Part shown: positions 7,920 through 18,113 of the stretch, one piece after another
How the letters are laid out: each line of letters begins with the position of its first letter
How positions within the stretch are numbered: the stretch's first letter is position 1
From: Pseudothermotoga thermarum DSM 5069
GTDB taxonomy: Bacteria > Thermotogota > Thermotogae > Thermotogales > DSM-5069
NCBI RefSeq assembly: GCF_000217815.1
Contig: NC_015707.1
Span: forward strand, 1,290,014 to 1,354,013
Direction: 5' to 3'
Length of the DNA: 64,000 nucleotides
Notes under the pieces: generated by a model
Told to the model about the DNA's origin: nothing
Seen by the model: only the letters and a program-made list of their open reading frames with translations
The model's database searches: none
Program-made: the position numbers and the translations under genes

Positions 7920-10073
7920 ATGCCAGATTATCCGATACAGTACAAAAACCCAGGACCCGAAGTTAAGTTGAAAACAAAACGAGGTTATCCAAAGCTTGGA
8001 GCTACGCCAGACGATACGGGTGTTAACTTTGCCATTTTCACAAGAAATGGAAGACGTGTGATACTTGAGCTTTATCAAAACTTTCACGATGAAAAACCTT
8101 CCCACAGATTTGTCCTAGATCCGATTGAAAACCGAACCGGCGACATTTGGCACATCTACGTTTACGGAGTCGGTCACGGTCAATACTACGGTTGGAGGAT
8201 CGACGGAGAATATGACCCGTTAAACGGAAAAAGGTTCAACGTAAACAAACTTTTGATAGATCCATACGCAAAAGCCATATCGAGTTCTTTTGAGTGGGAT
8301 GAAGAATACCTCTATGGATACGACAAAAAGTCTCCTGAAAAAGATCTTTCCTTTTCCATCCTAGATTCTGCCAAAAGTCCTGCAAAGTCCATAGTCATAG
8401 ACGATTCCAAGTACGATTGGTCAGGTGATAAAAGACCGAAGATTCCTTGGAAAGACACCATTATTTACGAAATGCACGTTAGGTTTTTCACAATTCATCC
8501 AAGTTCAAACGTTAAGTTCCCCGGAACTTATCTTGGAATACTTGAGAAACTCGACCATTTGAAGGAGCTTGGTGTAACCACGATTGAACTTATGCCTATT
8601 TTCGAATTTTGTCCATCTTCAAACACCAGGATAAATCCACTTACTGGAAAAAGGCTTAAAGACATGTGGGGATACAACCCGATCAACTTTTTCGCGGTCA
8701 CGGGAAATTACTCAGTTGGTCTAAGACTTGGAGAACAAGTTTTCCTTTTCAAAGACTTTGTGAAAGAACTTCACAAGAATGGTTTTGAAGTCATACTCGA
8801 CGTTGTTTACAATCACACCGCCGAAGGCAATGAACTTGGTCCAACTTTGTCCTTCCGAGGCATAGACAACGAAATTTATTACATACTGGATCCAAAATGC
8901 AAAAGGTATTATTTGAACTACTCTGGATGTGGAAACACTTTGAACTGCAATCATCCTGTTGTCAAACAGATGATAATCGACAGCTTGAGGTACTGGGCAA
9001 CTGAAATGCACGTGGACGGTTTTAGGTTTGATCTAGCGTCGATACTTGGCCGCACACCAGATGGCAGATGGATCGGGGATTTTTCACTTTTGAAAGACAT
9101 CGCAGAAGATGCGATACTTCACGATTACAAGTTGATAGCGGAAGGTTGGGATGCCGCTGGCGGATATTTCTTGGGACAATTTCCCGAAGGATGGGCGGAG
9201 TGGAACGGAAAGTACAGAGATGTTGTAAGAAGGTTTGTGCGTGGCGACGAAGGGGTCGTTGCAGAGCTTGCGACCAGAATAGCGGGAAGCCAAGATCTTT
9301 ACAGTGGAAAAAGTCCGCATGCCAGCATAAATTTCATAACATGTCACGATGGTTTCACATTGCGTGACCTGGTTAGCTACAGGTACAAGCACAACGAGGC
9401 AAACGGTGAAGACAACAAGGATGGAATGGATGAAAACTTTAGTTGTAACTATGGGATTGAGGGGGAAACGGACGATCCAGTTATAAACAAAATCAGAAAG
9501 CAACAGGTGAAAAACTTCATCACCATTTTGATGGTATCTCACGGTACACCGATGATTCTAATGGGCGATGAAATGTACAGAACGCAGTTTGGCAACAACA
9601 ACGCATATTGTCATGATGATGAAACCACTTGGCTGAACTGGGAACTCAAGCAAAAACACGCGGATATCTTTAGTTTTTTCAAAAAGATGATCCACTTTAG
9701 AAAATCACATCCTGCTTTGAGAAGACCACACTTCTTCACAGGTTCTCAAACCCTCGCAGGCATACCAGATCTCACTTGGCATGGGGTAAAGCCGTTTGAA
9801 CCTGATTTCAGCTACCATTCCCACTCGATAGCCTTCATGATAAGCGGAGCACCGACAAGAGTTGGTGAAGAAGAGGACGACGATATATACGTCATTTTGA
9901 ATCAATGGAGAGAACCTTTAAAGTTCATTCTTCCATACGTTCACGGAAAAAAATGGTACAGAGTTGTTGATACGTCATACGATTCCCCTGATGATTTTCT
10001 GGACGATCCAGAACCTGTGGGATACTTTTACATAGCTCAGCCAAGAAGTTCTGTCGTTTTGATAGGCAGATAA
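7920..10073 (+). CDS. glgX: Glycogen debranching enzyme GlgX/TreX
   Basis: A 717-residue GH13 enzyme that cleaves alpha-1,6 branches of glycogen or limit dextrin in the cytosol. An N-terminal CBM48 domain (about residues 20-130) precedes the barrel. The four GH13 regions are present: DVVYNHT (about 293), GFRFDLAS with the nucleophile Asp (about 366), IAEGWD with the acid/base Glu (about 407), and TCHDGFTL (about 475). Length fits GlgX. ATG follows GGTGGTGATACG. It is divergent from phoH, with about 50 bases between the two starts, and 31 bases ahead of the ygiQ start. Confidence 0.95.
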   Translation: MPDYPIQYKNPGPEVKLKTKRGYPKLGATPDDTGVNFAIFTRNGRRVILELYQNFHDEKPSHRFVLDPIENRTGDIWHIYVYGVGHGQYYGWRIDGEYDPLNGKRFNVNKLLIDPYAKAISSSFEWDEEYLYGYDKKSPEKDLSFSILDSAKSPAKSIVIDDSKYDWSGDKRPKIPWKDTIIYEMHVRFFTIHPSSNVKFPGTYLGILEKLDHLKELGVTTIELMPIFEFCPSSNTRINPLTGKRLKDMWGYNPINFFAVTGNYSVGLRLGEQVFLFKDFVKELHKNGFEVILDVVYNHTAEGNELGPTLSFRGIDNEIYYILDPKCKRYYLNYSGCGNTLNCNHPVVKQMIIDSLRYWATEMHVDGFRFDLASILGRTPDGRWIGDFSLLKDIAEDAILHDYKLIAEGWDAAGGYFLGQFPEGWAEWNGKYRDVVRRFVRGDEGVVAELATRIAGSQDLYSGKSPHASINFITCHDGFTLRDLVSYRYKHNEANGEDNKDGMDENFSCNYGIEGETDDPVINKIRKQQVKNFITILMVSHGTPMILMGDEMYRTQFGNNNAYCHDDETTWLNWELKQKHADIFSFFKKMIHFRKSHPALRRPHFFTGSQTLAGIPDLTWHGVKPFEPDFSYHSHSIAFMISGAPTRVGEEEDDDIYVILNQWREPLKFILPYVHGKKWYRVVDTSYDSPDDFLDDPEPVGYFYIAQPRSSVVLIGR

Positions 10074-10086
10074 AAAATAGCCTATC
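10061..10086 (+). terminator. Small inverted repeat between glgX and ygiQ
   Basis: GATAGGC and GCCTATC form a 7-bp stem with a 12-base A-rich loop that includes the glgX stop codon; TTTGG follows. It could be a weak terminator or an mRNA-end structure. No long T run is present, so termination is uncertain. Confidence 0.35.
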
Positions 10087-10104
10087 TTTGGGGTGAAGTC
10101 TTTC

Positions 10105-11802
10105 ATGTTCCTTCCAACAACTCGTGAGGAAATGGAAAAACTCGGTTGGAAAGAACTTGACATCATATTCGTCACGGGTGATGCTTACGTCGATCATCCA
10201 TCCTTTGGTGTTGCCTTGCTTGGGCACTATTTAGTTTCAAAAAGTTACAAGGTTGGAATAATAGCTCAACCAGATTGGCAGAGTGGTAAAGACATCACAA
10301 GGCTTGGAAGGCCAAGGTTGTTTTTCGGCGTCACCGCTGGAAACGTCGATTCAATGGTTGCAAATTACACCGCTTCAATGAAAAAAAGAAAAAGCGACGA
10401 GTACACACCTGGCGGAGTTAACAACAGAAGACCAGATCGTGCTGTAATTGTTTACTGCAACTTGATCAAAAGGTTCTTTCCAAAGGTTCCAATAATCATA
10501 GGTGGAATTGAGGCAAGTCTTAGAAGATTCGCACATTACGATTGGTGGTCTGACAAGATCAGAAAGTCAATTCTTGTGGACAGCAAAGCAGACCTATTGG
10601 TGTACGGCATGGGAGAAAAAACTCTGCTACAAATAGCCGAAACACTTTCCAAAACCGAAGATATAGAAGCGTGTAAAAGTTTGCGTGGGATAGTTTACTG
10701 GACGAGCAAAAAACCTCAAGAAGGGATTGAACTTCCAAGTTTTGAAGAAATATCTATCAACAAAGAAGCGTACGCCAAAATGGCAAAAATGCAACTTTAT
10801 TTGACAGATCCAATGAAAAACATTGTCCTTTACCAAAAGCAAGACACACGCTACGTTGTTCAAAATCCCCCACAGTTTCCGCTTGAACAAGAAGAGTTTG
10901 ACAAGTTGTATCTGCTTCCCTTCGAAAGAAAGGTACATCCATATTACGAAGCTCAGGGACATGTCCCTGCAATAGACATGATACAGTTTTCCATAACGGC
11001 AGTCCGTGGCTGTTATGGTATGTGTTCCTTCTGTGCTTTAACGCACCATCAGGGAACGCATGTTGTTTCAAGAAGTGAAGAATCGATTTTGGAAGAAACC
11101 AAGATCTTGACAAAGCACGAAAATTTCAAAGGAACAATCACCGATGTAGGTGGACCTACTGCCAACATGTACGGGGCATTCTGCAAAACAAGAAGCGAAA
11201 AAGGTCAGTGTGGAAAATTCTGTCTTCACCCAAATCCTTGCAACCTTTCTTTACCGGATCACGATAGATTTCTTTCACTTTTGGAGAAGGTCAAATCAGT
11301 ACCAGGTGTAAAGCATGTTTATGTTTCCTCCGGTTTAAGACATGACCTTATACTTCACGATAAAGATTATCTCAACATCATTCGAAGACTTGTCGAATTT
11401 ACACCGGGTCAGCTGAAACTAGCCCCTGAACATGCTCATCCAGATGTTCTTCGACTTATGAGAAAACCACCTGTTGAACTGTTTTTGAAATTCAAAAAGA
11501 TTTTCGAAACCGAAGCAAGAAAGATGGGAGAAAAAAGGTACGTGATAGGCTATTTCATAGTCGCCCATCCTGGGGAATCTTTAAAAGAGAACAATTATTT
11601 ACACGATTTCATAGAAAAACACCTTGGTTATCGTCCACAGCAAATTCAAATCTTCACCCCAACACCAGGTACCCTGAGCACAGCAATGTATTACACCGAG
11701 ATGGATCCGATAACCGGAGAGAAATTCCACGTTGAAAAATCGCTGAAAACGAGAAACCAAATGAAAAGAAATGTGCTTTTTACAAAGGAAGAAGAAGTAT
11801 AA
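10105..11802 (+). CDS. YgiQ-type radical SAM protein
   Basis: Large radical SAM protein of the YgiQ family (UPF0313). The 4Fe-4S binding CX3CX2C appears in the segment CYGMCSFCALTHHQG about 300 residues in, preceded by an N-terminal B12-binding-like region and followed by LKLAPEHAHPDVLRLMRKPP, a family hallmark. The natural reaction is not known. I prefer the ATG giving MFLPTTREEM, nine bases after GGGGTG; a GTG four codons upstream is also open. The gene follows glgX closely, but there is no functional link I can name. Confidence 0.9.
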   Translation: MFLPTTREEMEKLGWKELDIIFVTGDAYVDHPSFGVALLGHYLVSKSYKVGIIAQPDWQSGKDITRLGRPRLFFGVTAGNVDSMVANYTASMKKRKSDEYTPGGVNNRRPDRAVIVYCNLIKRFFPKVPIIIGGIEASLRRFAHYDWWSDKIRKSILVDSKADLLVYGMGEKTLLQIAETLSKTEDIEACKSLRGIVYWTSKKPQEGIELPSFEEISINKEAYAKMAKMQLYLTDPMKNIVLYQKQDTRYVVQNPPQFPLEQEEFDKLYLLPFERKVHPYYEAQGHVPAIDMIQFSITAVRGCYGMCSFCALTHHQGTHVVSRSEESILEETKILTKHENFKGTITDVGGPTANMYGAFCKTRSEKGQCGKFCLHPNPCNLSLPDHDRFLSLLEKVKSVPGVKHVYVSSGLRHDLILHDKDYLNIIRRLVEFTPGQLKLAPEHAHPDVLRLMRKPPVELFLKFKKIFETEARKMGEKRYVIGYFIVAHPGESLKENNYLHDFIEKHLGYRPQQIQIFTPTPGTLSTAMYYTEMDPITGEKFHVEKSLKTRNQMKRNVLFTKEEEV

Positions 11803-11809
11803 TTTTTTC

Positions 11810-11838
11810 TTGCAAATGTTGCAAAAAGAATGTATAAT
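11810..11838 (+). promoter_or_regulatory. Sigma-A type promoter upstream of ddh
   Basis: TTGCAA (11810-11815) and TATAAT (11833-11838) are separated by 17 bases, a near-consensus vegetative promoter 73 bases before the ddh start. The -35 box is part of a tandem TTGCAAATGTTGCAAA repeat, which could be a regulator site. It would drive the muropeptide operon. Confidence 0.7.
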
Positions 11839-11910
11839 ATGACATAAGGTAAAAATGGTATAACAAATTTTCGAAATTGAATACCAAGCCTCAGCCGTGG
11901 GGGTATTGCT

Positions 11911-12822
11911 GTGCCGAAAACAAAGGTTCTCGTCGTTGGTTGCGGGCGAGTTGGCAAGGAAGTCGTCACTGCAGTTCAAGAAAGCCCAGACATGGAACTT
12001 GTTGGAATAGTTGAACAGCCTCACGTAGTGAATGACCTTAGAAAAAAGATAAAGGATATTCCAGTTGTCACCTTCGAGCAAGTTAAAGAACTTGGCAATG
12101 TGGATGTTGCAATATTGGCCATAGGCAGTAGGTTGATACCTGAAGTTGCCCCACTTTATTTGAAGATGGGAATGAACACAGTCGATGCTTACGATATTCA
12201 CGCTGAAGGGATAGTGAGACTTAGGAGAAATCTCGACGTTGTTGCGAAGGAGAACAAAGTTGTGGCTGTGATCGCAGCTGGATGGGATCCAGGGACAGAT
12301 TCGATAGTAAGGGCTTTGATGGAAGTAATAGCACCGAGGGGGATAACATATACGAACTTTGGACCTGGGATGAGCATGGGGCACACAGTTGCTGTGAAGG
12401 CAATAGAAGGTGTGGAAGATGCGATTTCGATAACCATACCAAAAGGGATGGGACAGCACAAAAGAGTTGTGTACGTGAGGGTGAAAGATGGGTACGAGTT
12501 TGAGAAGGTGGCAGAAAAGATCTTGAGCGATCCATACTTTTCACACGATGAAACGTATGTATATAAGGTTAACGATGTTTCAAGCCTTGTTGACATGGGA
12601 CATGGGGTGAAGATAGAAAGAAAAGGTGTATCGGCAAGTGCGCACAATCAAAGAATGGAATTCACAATGAGTATCAACAATCCGGCTGCTACAGCACAAG
12701 TTATGGTGGCAGCGGCAAGGGCAAGTTTGAAACAAAAACCAGGGTGTTATACCTTATTAGAAATACCGTTGATTGATTTTCTTTGCGGTGATTTGGAACA
12801 ACTGATTTGTCGTCTGGTTTGA
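11911..12822 (+). CDS. ddh: meso-Diaminopimelate dehydrogenase
   Basis: A 303-residue NADP-dependent enzyme interconverting meso-diaminopimelate and tetrahydrodipicolinate with ammonia. The N-terminal VLVVGCGRVGKEVV is the Rossmann dinucleotide motif. AAGWDPGTDSI, FGPGMSMGHTVAVKAI and the C-terminal PGCYTLLEIPLIDFL match the Ddh family. Start is GTG, with GGGGGTAT just upstream. It heads an operon of a peptide ABC transporter, an NlpC/P60 peptidase and a D-aminoacylase, which suggests use of DAP released from cell-wall peptides rather than, or as well as, lysine synthesis. A related diamino-acid dehydrogenase activity cannot be excluded. Confidence 0.85.
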   Translation: MPKTKVLVVGCGRVGKEVVTAVQESPDMELVGIVEQPHVVNDLRKKIKDIPVVTFEQVKELGNVDVAILAIGSRLIPEVAPLYLKMGMNTVDAYDIHAEGIVRLRRNLDVVAKENKVVAVIAAGWDPGTDSIVRALMEVIAPRGITYTNFGPGMSMGHTVAVKAIEGVEDAISITIPKGMGQHKRVVYVRVKDGYEFEKVAEKILSDPYFSHDETYVYKVNDVSSLVDMGHGVKIERKGVSASAHNQRMEFTMSINNPAATAQVMVAAARASLKQKPGCYTLLEIPLIDFLCGDLEQLICRLV

Positions 12823-12871
12823 GTTCAATTTAGGTCAAAGTACCCAAAAAAATCTTAAGGGGGTGTTTGGT

Positions 12872-14446
12872 GTGAGAAAGTTTGTAACTGTTTTTATCCT
12901 GCTTTCAGTATTAACAGTGTACACAGTTGGGTTCTCAGCTTCTCAACCAAAAAGAGGTGGCATTCTTTACGATTATTTAACCAGTGACCCGCTTGGATTC
13001 GACGTTCAAGAAAGCACTTTGCTATCCGTCTACACACTTGGAAGGCTTCTTTTCAGCACTTTAGTTCGCTACAAAGGAGAAACCTTGGAACTTGAGCCAG
13101 AGCTTCTTGCCAAAATGCCAGAAGTTTCAGAGGATGGTCTTGTTTACACGTTCGAACTGAAGAAAGGTGTTAAATTCCATGACGGAAAAACTGAGTTGAC
13201 TTCTGACGATGTGAGATTCACAATCGAAAGAATGCTTGATCCAAAAGGAAAAGGGTTGAGCGCTTGGTTGTTCGACATGATACTTGGTGCAAAAGATTTC
13301 ATGGCGGGAAAAGCAACATCCATAGAAGGTTTCAAGAAGATCGACAACTACAGATTCCAGATAATCCTTGAGAAGCCCTATTCACCATTCATTTACAATC
13401 TAGCAGTGCCAGGTGCATCGATATATTCTGAAAAACTTGTAAAAGCTGCTGGAGAAAATTGGAAGCTTAATCCAATTGGTACAGGACCTTTCAGACTAAA
13501 GCAATATGTCCCACAAACTGAAATAGTACTTGAGCGAAATCCATATTACTTTGAACCTGGCCTTCCATACTTGGATGGCATTCACATAAGAATTGTTCCC
13601 GACACAACAACAGCTTTGATGGAATTTGAAAATGGTACTCTTGATGTCTGCGTTATACCAGTCATCGAATATGAAAGAATCAAAGCAAGTGGAAAATTCA
13701 ACATTATCGAGACGGTCGCGTTGAACACGTACTATTTCTTGATGAACATGAGCGATCCAATGTGGTCAGATGTCAGACTCAGAAAAGCCATGGCAATGGC
13801 TATAGACAAGGAAAAATTGGCAAAAAGCATTTTTGGACCGCGTGCAACTGTTGCAACAAGTTTTGTTACACCCGGTATACCTGGTGCGTATGAACTTGGT
13901 AAAGGACCAGCTTACGAATACAATCCAGAAGAAGCAAAAAGACTTGTACAAGAGCTGATAAAGGACGGTGTTAGTGTCAAAGTGCAAGCGTGGCAGTGGG
14001 GTGGAGATACACTCTCAGATCCAAACATCATAATCCAGGCAATGGCAAGAGAAGTTGGAATAGATCTTGAAATAATACCAGTCGAAAGTGCCGCATTCAG
14101 AGATGCCCGCCGCAAAGGAAAAATTCCCGCAAACTATGGAAACTGGTGGGCTGACATACCAGATCCGGATAACTATCTGTATGTCTTTTTCGCCAGGGAT
14201 AACATGATGTCGTCTGGTTACAACAACGCACTGGTTCAAGATATGCTGGAAAAGGCGAGAATAGAACCTGATCAAAACAAGAGGATTCAGATGTACAGAG
14301 AGATCGAATACATCATTCTAAGAGAAGATGTTGCGATAATACCGTTGTTCCACCTGAAAAACCTTCTTGCAACCCAGAAAAACGTCAAAGGATTGTTCAG
14401 GCATCCAACTGGTATAACGGTTTACACGTACGCTTGGAAAGAATGA
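12872..14446 (+). CDS. Peptide ABC transporter substrate-binding protein
   Basis: Extracellular solute-binding protein of the family-5 (DppA/OppA) type. A signal peptide (VRKFVTVFILLSVLTVYTVG) is followed by the typical opening KRGGILYDYL and the family motif LKKGVKFHDGKTELTSDDV near residue 95. There is no lipobox Cys, so it is likely secreted or anchored in another way. I chose the GTG at 12872 because it stands 6 bases after AAGGGGGTG; a GTG three codons upstream overlaps the ribosome site. Followed by a hairpin and then the permease genes. Ligand inferred from context: muropeptides or short peptides. Confidence 0.9.
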   Translation: MRKFVTVFILLSVLTVYTVGFSASQPKRGGILYDYLTSDPLGFDVQESTLLSVYTLGRLLFSTLVRYKGETLELEPELLAKMPEVSEDGLVYTFELKKGVKFHDGKTELTSDDVRFTIERMLDPKGKGLSAWLFDMILGAKDFMAGKATSIEGFKKIDNYRFQIILEKPYSPFIYNLAVPGASIYSEKLVKAAGENWKLNPIGTGPFRLKQYVPQTEIVLERNPYYFEPGLPYLDGIHIRIVPDTTTALMEFENGTLDVCVIPVIEYERIKASGKFNIIETVALNTYYFLMNMSDPMWSDVRLRKAMAMAIDKEKLAKSIFGPRATVATSFVTPGIPGAYELGKGPAYEYNPEEAKRLVQELIKDGVSVKVQAWQWGGDTLSDPNIIIQAMAREVGIDLEIIPVESAAFRDARRKGKIPANYGNWWADIPDPDNYLYVFFARDNMMSSGYNNALVQDMLEKARIEPDQNKRIQMYREIEYIILREDVAIIPLFHLKNLLATQKNVKGLFRHPTGITVYTYAWKE

Positions 14447-14463
14447 AAACTTTTCTGTGAATT

Positions 14464-14488
14464 AAAGGGGGAGGTCATCTCCCCCTTT
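14464..14488 (+). terminator. Strong hairpin between binding protein and permease genes
   Basis: A perfect 10-bp stem (AAAGGGGGAG and CTCCCCCTTT) with a 5-base loop lies between the solute-binding-protein gene and the dppB-like gene, followed by ATTAAAA. In binding-protein operons such hairpins cause partial termination or stabilise the upstream mRNA, giving more binding protein than permease. Function here is inferred from position. Confidence 0.75.
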
Positions 14489-14509
14489 ATTAAAAGGGGT
14501 GGAAAACCT

Positions 14510-15430
14510 GTGTTGTCTTACATCGTGCGAAGACTTATTCTCGCGATTCCAGTCTTGCTTGGAGTCTCTTTGATCACTTTCATATTGCTGAACGTTGTAC
14601 CAGGAGATCCTGTGCTGGAAATGGTTGGTAAGCACGCTGATCCTGCCACCATAGAGAGAATTAGAAAACAACTTGGCTTGGATGATCCAATAATCGTTCA
14701 ATTTGGAAGATTTATCTTCAACGCCATGCGTGGTGACCTTGGACGCTCATTCAAAACCAACCAACCTGTTATGAAAATGATAATGGATACTTTCCCCACT
14801 ACGGTGAAACTCGCGCTGACTTCAGCAAGTGTGGCAATCGTGATTGGAATAATCGTGGGAATAATATCAGCGGTTAAACAAGATACAATTTTTGACCATA
14901 CAGCAAGAATAATAGCTTTAGCCGGCATTAGTGCGCCTGTTTTCTGGGTTGCGGTGGTTTTTCAACTGATCTTCGGCCTTAAACTAAAATGGTTTCCAAT
15001 ATCTGGTTACGGCACGTGGAAACACATGATATTACCAGCTTTTGTCTTGGGAATAAGATTTGCTGCATCGATTGCTAGATACACCAGAAGCACTCTTCTT
15101 GACGTCATAAGACAAGATTACATTCGAACCGCAAGGGCTAAAGGTCTTTCAGAAAGAGCTGTGATTTTTGGGCATGCACTTAAAAATGCATTGATACCTG
15201 TGGTAACCATTATTGGAATGCAAATAGGGGGATTGCTAACTGGATCTTTTCTGGTGGAAACGATCTTCGCCATACCTGGCTTAGGAAGGTTGTCCATACT
15301 GGCACTCTCGAACCGTGATTATCCACTCGTTCAGGGTACAGTTCTATTCACGGCAGTTGTTTACACGTTGGCCAACTTAATCGTTGACATATCGTACGCC
15401 TTCCTCGACCCAAGAGTTAGGCTTCAATAA
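14510..15430 (+). CDS. Peptide ABC transporter permease (DppB-like)
   Basis: A 306-residue inner-membrane permease with about six membrane segments. The opening IVRRLILAIPVLLGVSLITF and the cytoplasmic loop DYIRTARAKGLSERAVIFGHALKNA (EAA loop, about residues 200-224) are typical of DppB/OppB. GTG start with AAAAGGGGTGG upstream. It is the first of the permease pair; the partner follows 15 bases later. Together with the broken OppD and intact OppF it would form the dipeptide/oligopeptide importer. Confidence 0.93.
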   Translation: MLSYIVRRLILAIPVLLGVSLITFILLNVVPGDPVLEMVGKHADPATIERIRKQLGLDDPIIVQFGRFIFNAMRGDLGRSFKTNQPVMKMIMDTFPTTVKLALTSASVAIVIGIIVGIISAVKQDTIFDHTARIIALAGISAPVFWVAVVFQLIFGLKLKWFPISGYGTWKHMILPAFVLGIRFAASIARYTRSTLLDVIRQDYIRTARAKGLSERAVIFGHALKNALIPVVTIIGMQIGGLLTGSFLVETIFAIPGLGRLSILALSNRDYPLVQGTVLFTAVVYTLANLIVDISYAFLDPRVRLQ

Positions 15431-15445
15431 AGGGGGACAAAAGCT

Positions 15446-16336
15446 ATGGAAAAAAACGTAAAAACTGTTCAAATTTCTTACTGGAAGGATGTTTGGAGAA
15501 GACTTAAAAAGAAAAAGCCGGCTATGTTTGGACTCGTGGTGATAATCATTTTCACGCTGATGGCAATTTTTGCCCCCCTAATAGCTCCAGCAGACCCAAA
15601 CAAAATAGATCTTGACAATCGTCTAAAGCCTCCTGGATCACCTTCGAGAATTTGCAAAAATGGAATTTACATACTTGGTTCTGATGAGTTTGGAAGAGAT
15701 ATATTTTCCAGGATAATTTACGGTTCAAGGATTTCGTTGAGCATAGGAATTTTGACACAGGCAATAGTTACAGTAATAGGAATTGCGATGGGAGCTATAG
15801 CAGGTTATTACGGAGGCAAAATCGATATGATAATAATGCGAGTTGTTGATATACTCTTTGCCTTTCCGGATCTTTTGTTTTACATTGGAATAATGTTTGC
15901 CCTTGGTCCTGGTATTTACAACCTATTCATCGCTATTTCAGTACTTGGATGGGCTAGCAGAGCAAGGTTGATAAGAAGCCAAGTATTAGCGATAAAGGAA
16001 ACCGAATACATCGAAGCAGCAAAAGCCCAGGGGTTGTCTGATTTCAGGATAATCGTAAAGCATATTCTTCCAAACTGTATAGGTGTAATAATAGTTTCCG
16101 TGACACTTGGTATCCCATCCGCGATTTTAACCGAAGCTTCTCTTTCATTCCTTGGCTTGGGCATCCTGCCACCAACGCCAAGTTGGGGAAACATGATATA
16201 TGCAGCAAGGCCTTATCTTCGAGTTAATCCACTCTACTCGGTCTGGCCAGGTATTGCCATCATGCTCAGCGTTTTTGCGTTCAATTTGCTTGGCGATGGG
16301 TTAAGAGATGTCCTTGACCCAAGGATGAGGCAATGA
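15446..16336 (+). CDS. Peptide ABC transporter permease (DppC-like)
   Basis: A 296-residue inner-membrane permease of the DppC/OppC type. The N-terminal cytoplasmic stretch is followed by KKKPAMFGLVVIIIFTLMAI, then the conserved HxLGSDEFGRDIFSRIIYGSR-like segment and the EAA loop EYIEAAKAQGLSDFRIIVKH. About six membrane segments. Ribosome site AAAGGGGG. Its end overlaps the ATG two-residue lead of the following peptidase frame. Confidence 0.93.
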   Translation: MEKNVKTVQISYWKDVWRRLKKKKPAMFGLVVIIIFTLMAIFAPLIAPADPNKIDLDNRLKPPGSPSRICKNGIYILGSDEFGRDIFSRIIYGSRISLSIGILTQAIVTVIGIAMGAIAGYYGGKIDMIIMRVVDILFAFPDLLFYIGIMFALGPGIYNLFIAISVLGWASRARLIRSQVLAIKETEYIEAAKAQGLSDFRIIVKHILPNCIGVIIVSVTLGIPSAILTEASLSFLGLGILPPTPSWGNMIYAARPYLRVNPLYSVWPGIAIMLSVFAFNLLGDGLRDVLDPRMRQ

Positions 16337-16350
16337 TAGGAGGTCGAAAG

Positions 16351-17505
16351 ATGAAGTACAAAATGTTGGTGATAATTTCTCTGATGATCCTTTCAACACT
16401 TTATTTTGGGAGTGATCAAAAAATGGAAAGTACAAAAATTGGGGAAGTCGTAGAAAACGTTAAAAAAACGGTTGAACTGCTGAGAAAGGAAATGAAAATC
16501 GATCCAAGGGAAACCGTGTTTGTATTAAACGTGAAGGAAGAAAGTGGAAAAGTTGTTTTGGAAGGAAAAATAAGTGATATCAATGTCAAAGAAAAGATTC
16601 TAAACGAGATTCAAACAAGGTTCTTAAACGTTGAAATCAAGGTAGAACAGCTTCCATCAAAAAAACTTGGCGAGAAGATTTGCGCTGTGGTGGCTGTTCC
16701 TGTTTTGAACCTTGGAGAAGCTCCGTGGAAAGATCAGGGCAAACATGTTGTTACACAAGCGCGAATGGGTGAGCTTTTGAAACTTTTTGACGAGAAAGAA
16801 GGATGGTACCTTGTTCAAATGGAAGACAACTACCTTGGATGGGTTTACGGCGAGAGAATATGGATTTGCGACGAAAAAGAGTTAAACAAATTTCTTTCCA
16901 ACAAATTTGCCTTGATAACAGCCAAGATGACGCCAGCATTCGCCAGTTTAGACGGTGTTGTGGCCTTCGATAAGCAATTAGTCCAAGGTACTTTGCTACC
17001 AATCCTTGAACATGATGAAAGATGGTCAAAACTTTTAGTTCCAGGTGGCAGAGAAATTTACGTGAAAAGTCAAGACATAAAAGTCTTCCCCACGCGCGAT
17101 GCTGCTTTCAGCGAGAAAAGAGATGCTCAATACATAATCGAGATAGCCAAGCAATACCTGGGCTTACCTTACCTTTGGGGTGGAACAACTGCCTATGGTT
17201 TTGATTGTTCTGGTTTTACGCAGTTTTGCTTCAAGATGGCAGGTTATTTCCTAAGAAGGGACGCCGACATGCAATTCGAACAAGGCATACCGATCATGGA
17301 TAGAAAGGAACTAAAACCGGGAGATTTGGTCTTTTTCCAAACCTACAAACCTGGTCCCTCACACGTTGGAATTTACATTGGCGATATGAAGTACATCCAC
17401 TCCGGAAGTAACGGTGTTGCTATAAACAGTTTTGATCCTTCTGCTCCCGATTATTCCCAAAGCTTGGATCTTAGATACATTGGAGCTAGAAGGATCCTTC
17501 CATAA
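16351..17505 (+). CDS. Secreted NlpC/P60 cell-wall peptidase with SH3-like region
   Basis: A secreted cysteine peptidase. The N-terminal signal sequence [20 protein letters not shown] is followed by a linker, bacterial SH3-like segments (about residues 95-245) and a C-terminal NlpC/P60 domain. Catalytic Cys is in [11 protein letters not shown] (about residue 285), the His in [10 protein letters not shown] and a further polar residue near YIHSGSNGV. Such enzymes cut gamma-D-Glu-diamino acid bonds in peptidoglycan stem peptides. The ATG at 16351 follows AGGAGG; an ATG six codons earlier overlaps the permease end. Its place inside a peptide-transport operon points to wall-peptide scavenging. Confidence 0.9.
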   Translation: MKYKMLVIISLMILSTLYFGSDQKMESTKIGEVVENVKKTVELLRKEMKIDPRETVFVLNVKEESGKVVLEGKISDINVKEKILNEIQTRFLNVEIKVEQLPSKKLGEKICAVVAVPVLNLGEAPWKDQGKHVVTQARMGELLKLFDEKEGWYLVQMEDNYLGWVYGERIWICDEKELNKFLSNKFALITAKMTPAFASLDGVVAFDKQLVQGTLLPILEHDERWSKLLVPGGREIYVKSQDIKVFPTRDAAFSEKRDAQYIIEIAKQYLGLPYLWGGTTAYGFDCSGFTQFCFKMAGYFLRRDADMQFEQGIPIMDRKELKPGDLVFFQTYKPGPSHVGIYIGDMKYIHSGSNGVAINSFDPSAPDYSQSLDLRYIGARRILP

Positions 17506-18113
17506 ATGGAGGGAACATCGTGGGAGAGAATAAACTGCTTGAAATTAGAAATTTAAGTGTTGAGTTCGCAACTTTTGCAGGAACAGTTCACGCCGTTGAC
17601 AGAGTAACTTTACACATAAACGAAGGGGAAACTGTCGGAATGGTTGGAGAATCTGGTTGCGGTAAATCCACCGTAGCACTTGCCATAATGAGACTTCTGC
17701 CAACACCTCCAGCGAGAATTAAAAGTGGAGAAATAATATTCGAAGGAGAAAACTTGCTCAAAAAATCAGAAGAAGAAATGAGGCAAATCAGAGGTGGAAA
17801 AATCTCAATGATCTTTCAAGAACCTATGACGTCGTTGAACCCAGTTTACACAATAGGAAAGCAAATTTCCGAAGCAATAATTGTTCACAAAAAAAGCCTC
17901 AAAAGAAGAGGCAAAGCAAATGACCATCGAGATGTTAAAGCTTGTGAAAATACCCAATCCAGAGAAAAGATACTACGAATATCCGCACCAACTTTCAGGT
18001 GGCATGCGACAAAGAGTGATGATAGCAATGGCTTTGGCTTGCAACCCAAAACTTTTGATCGCAGATGAACCCACCACCGCTCTCGATGTTACAATACAAG
18101 CTCAAATTTTAGA

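Noticed and set aside
10757-11113. A 118-codon frame opposite the radical SAM motif of ygiQ
   Set aside because: Antisense shadow without signals of its own.
11599-12459. A 286-codon minus-strand frame opposite ygiQ and ddh
   Set aside because: It covers two real genes with clear motifs and has no recognisable protein features.
17886-17896. A7G slippery run in oppD as a programmed frameshift
   Set aside because: Moving to the needed frame requires skipping a base, not the usual -1 slip, and the gene is also split by an IS. An error or mutation is simpler.
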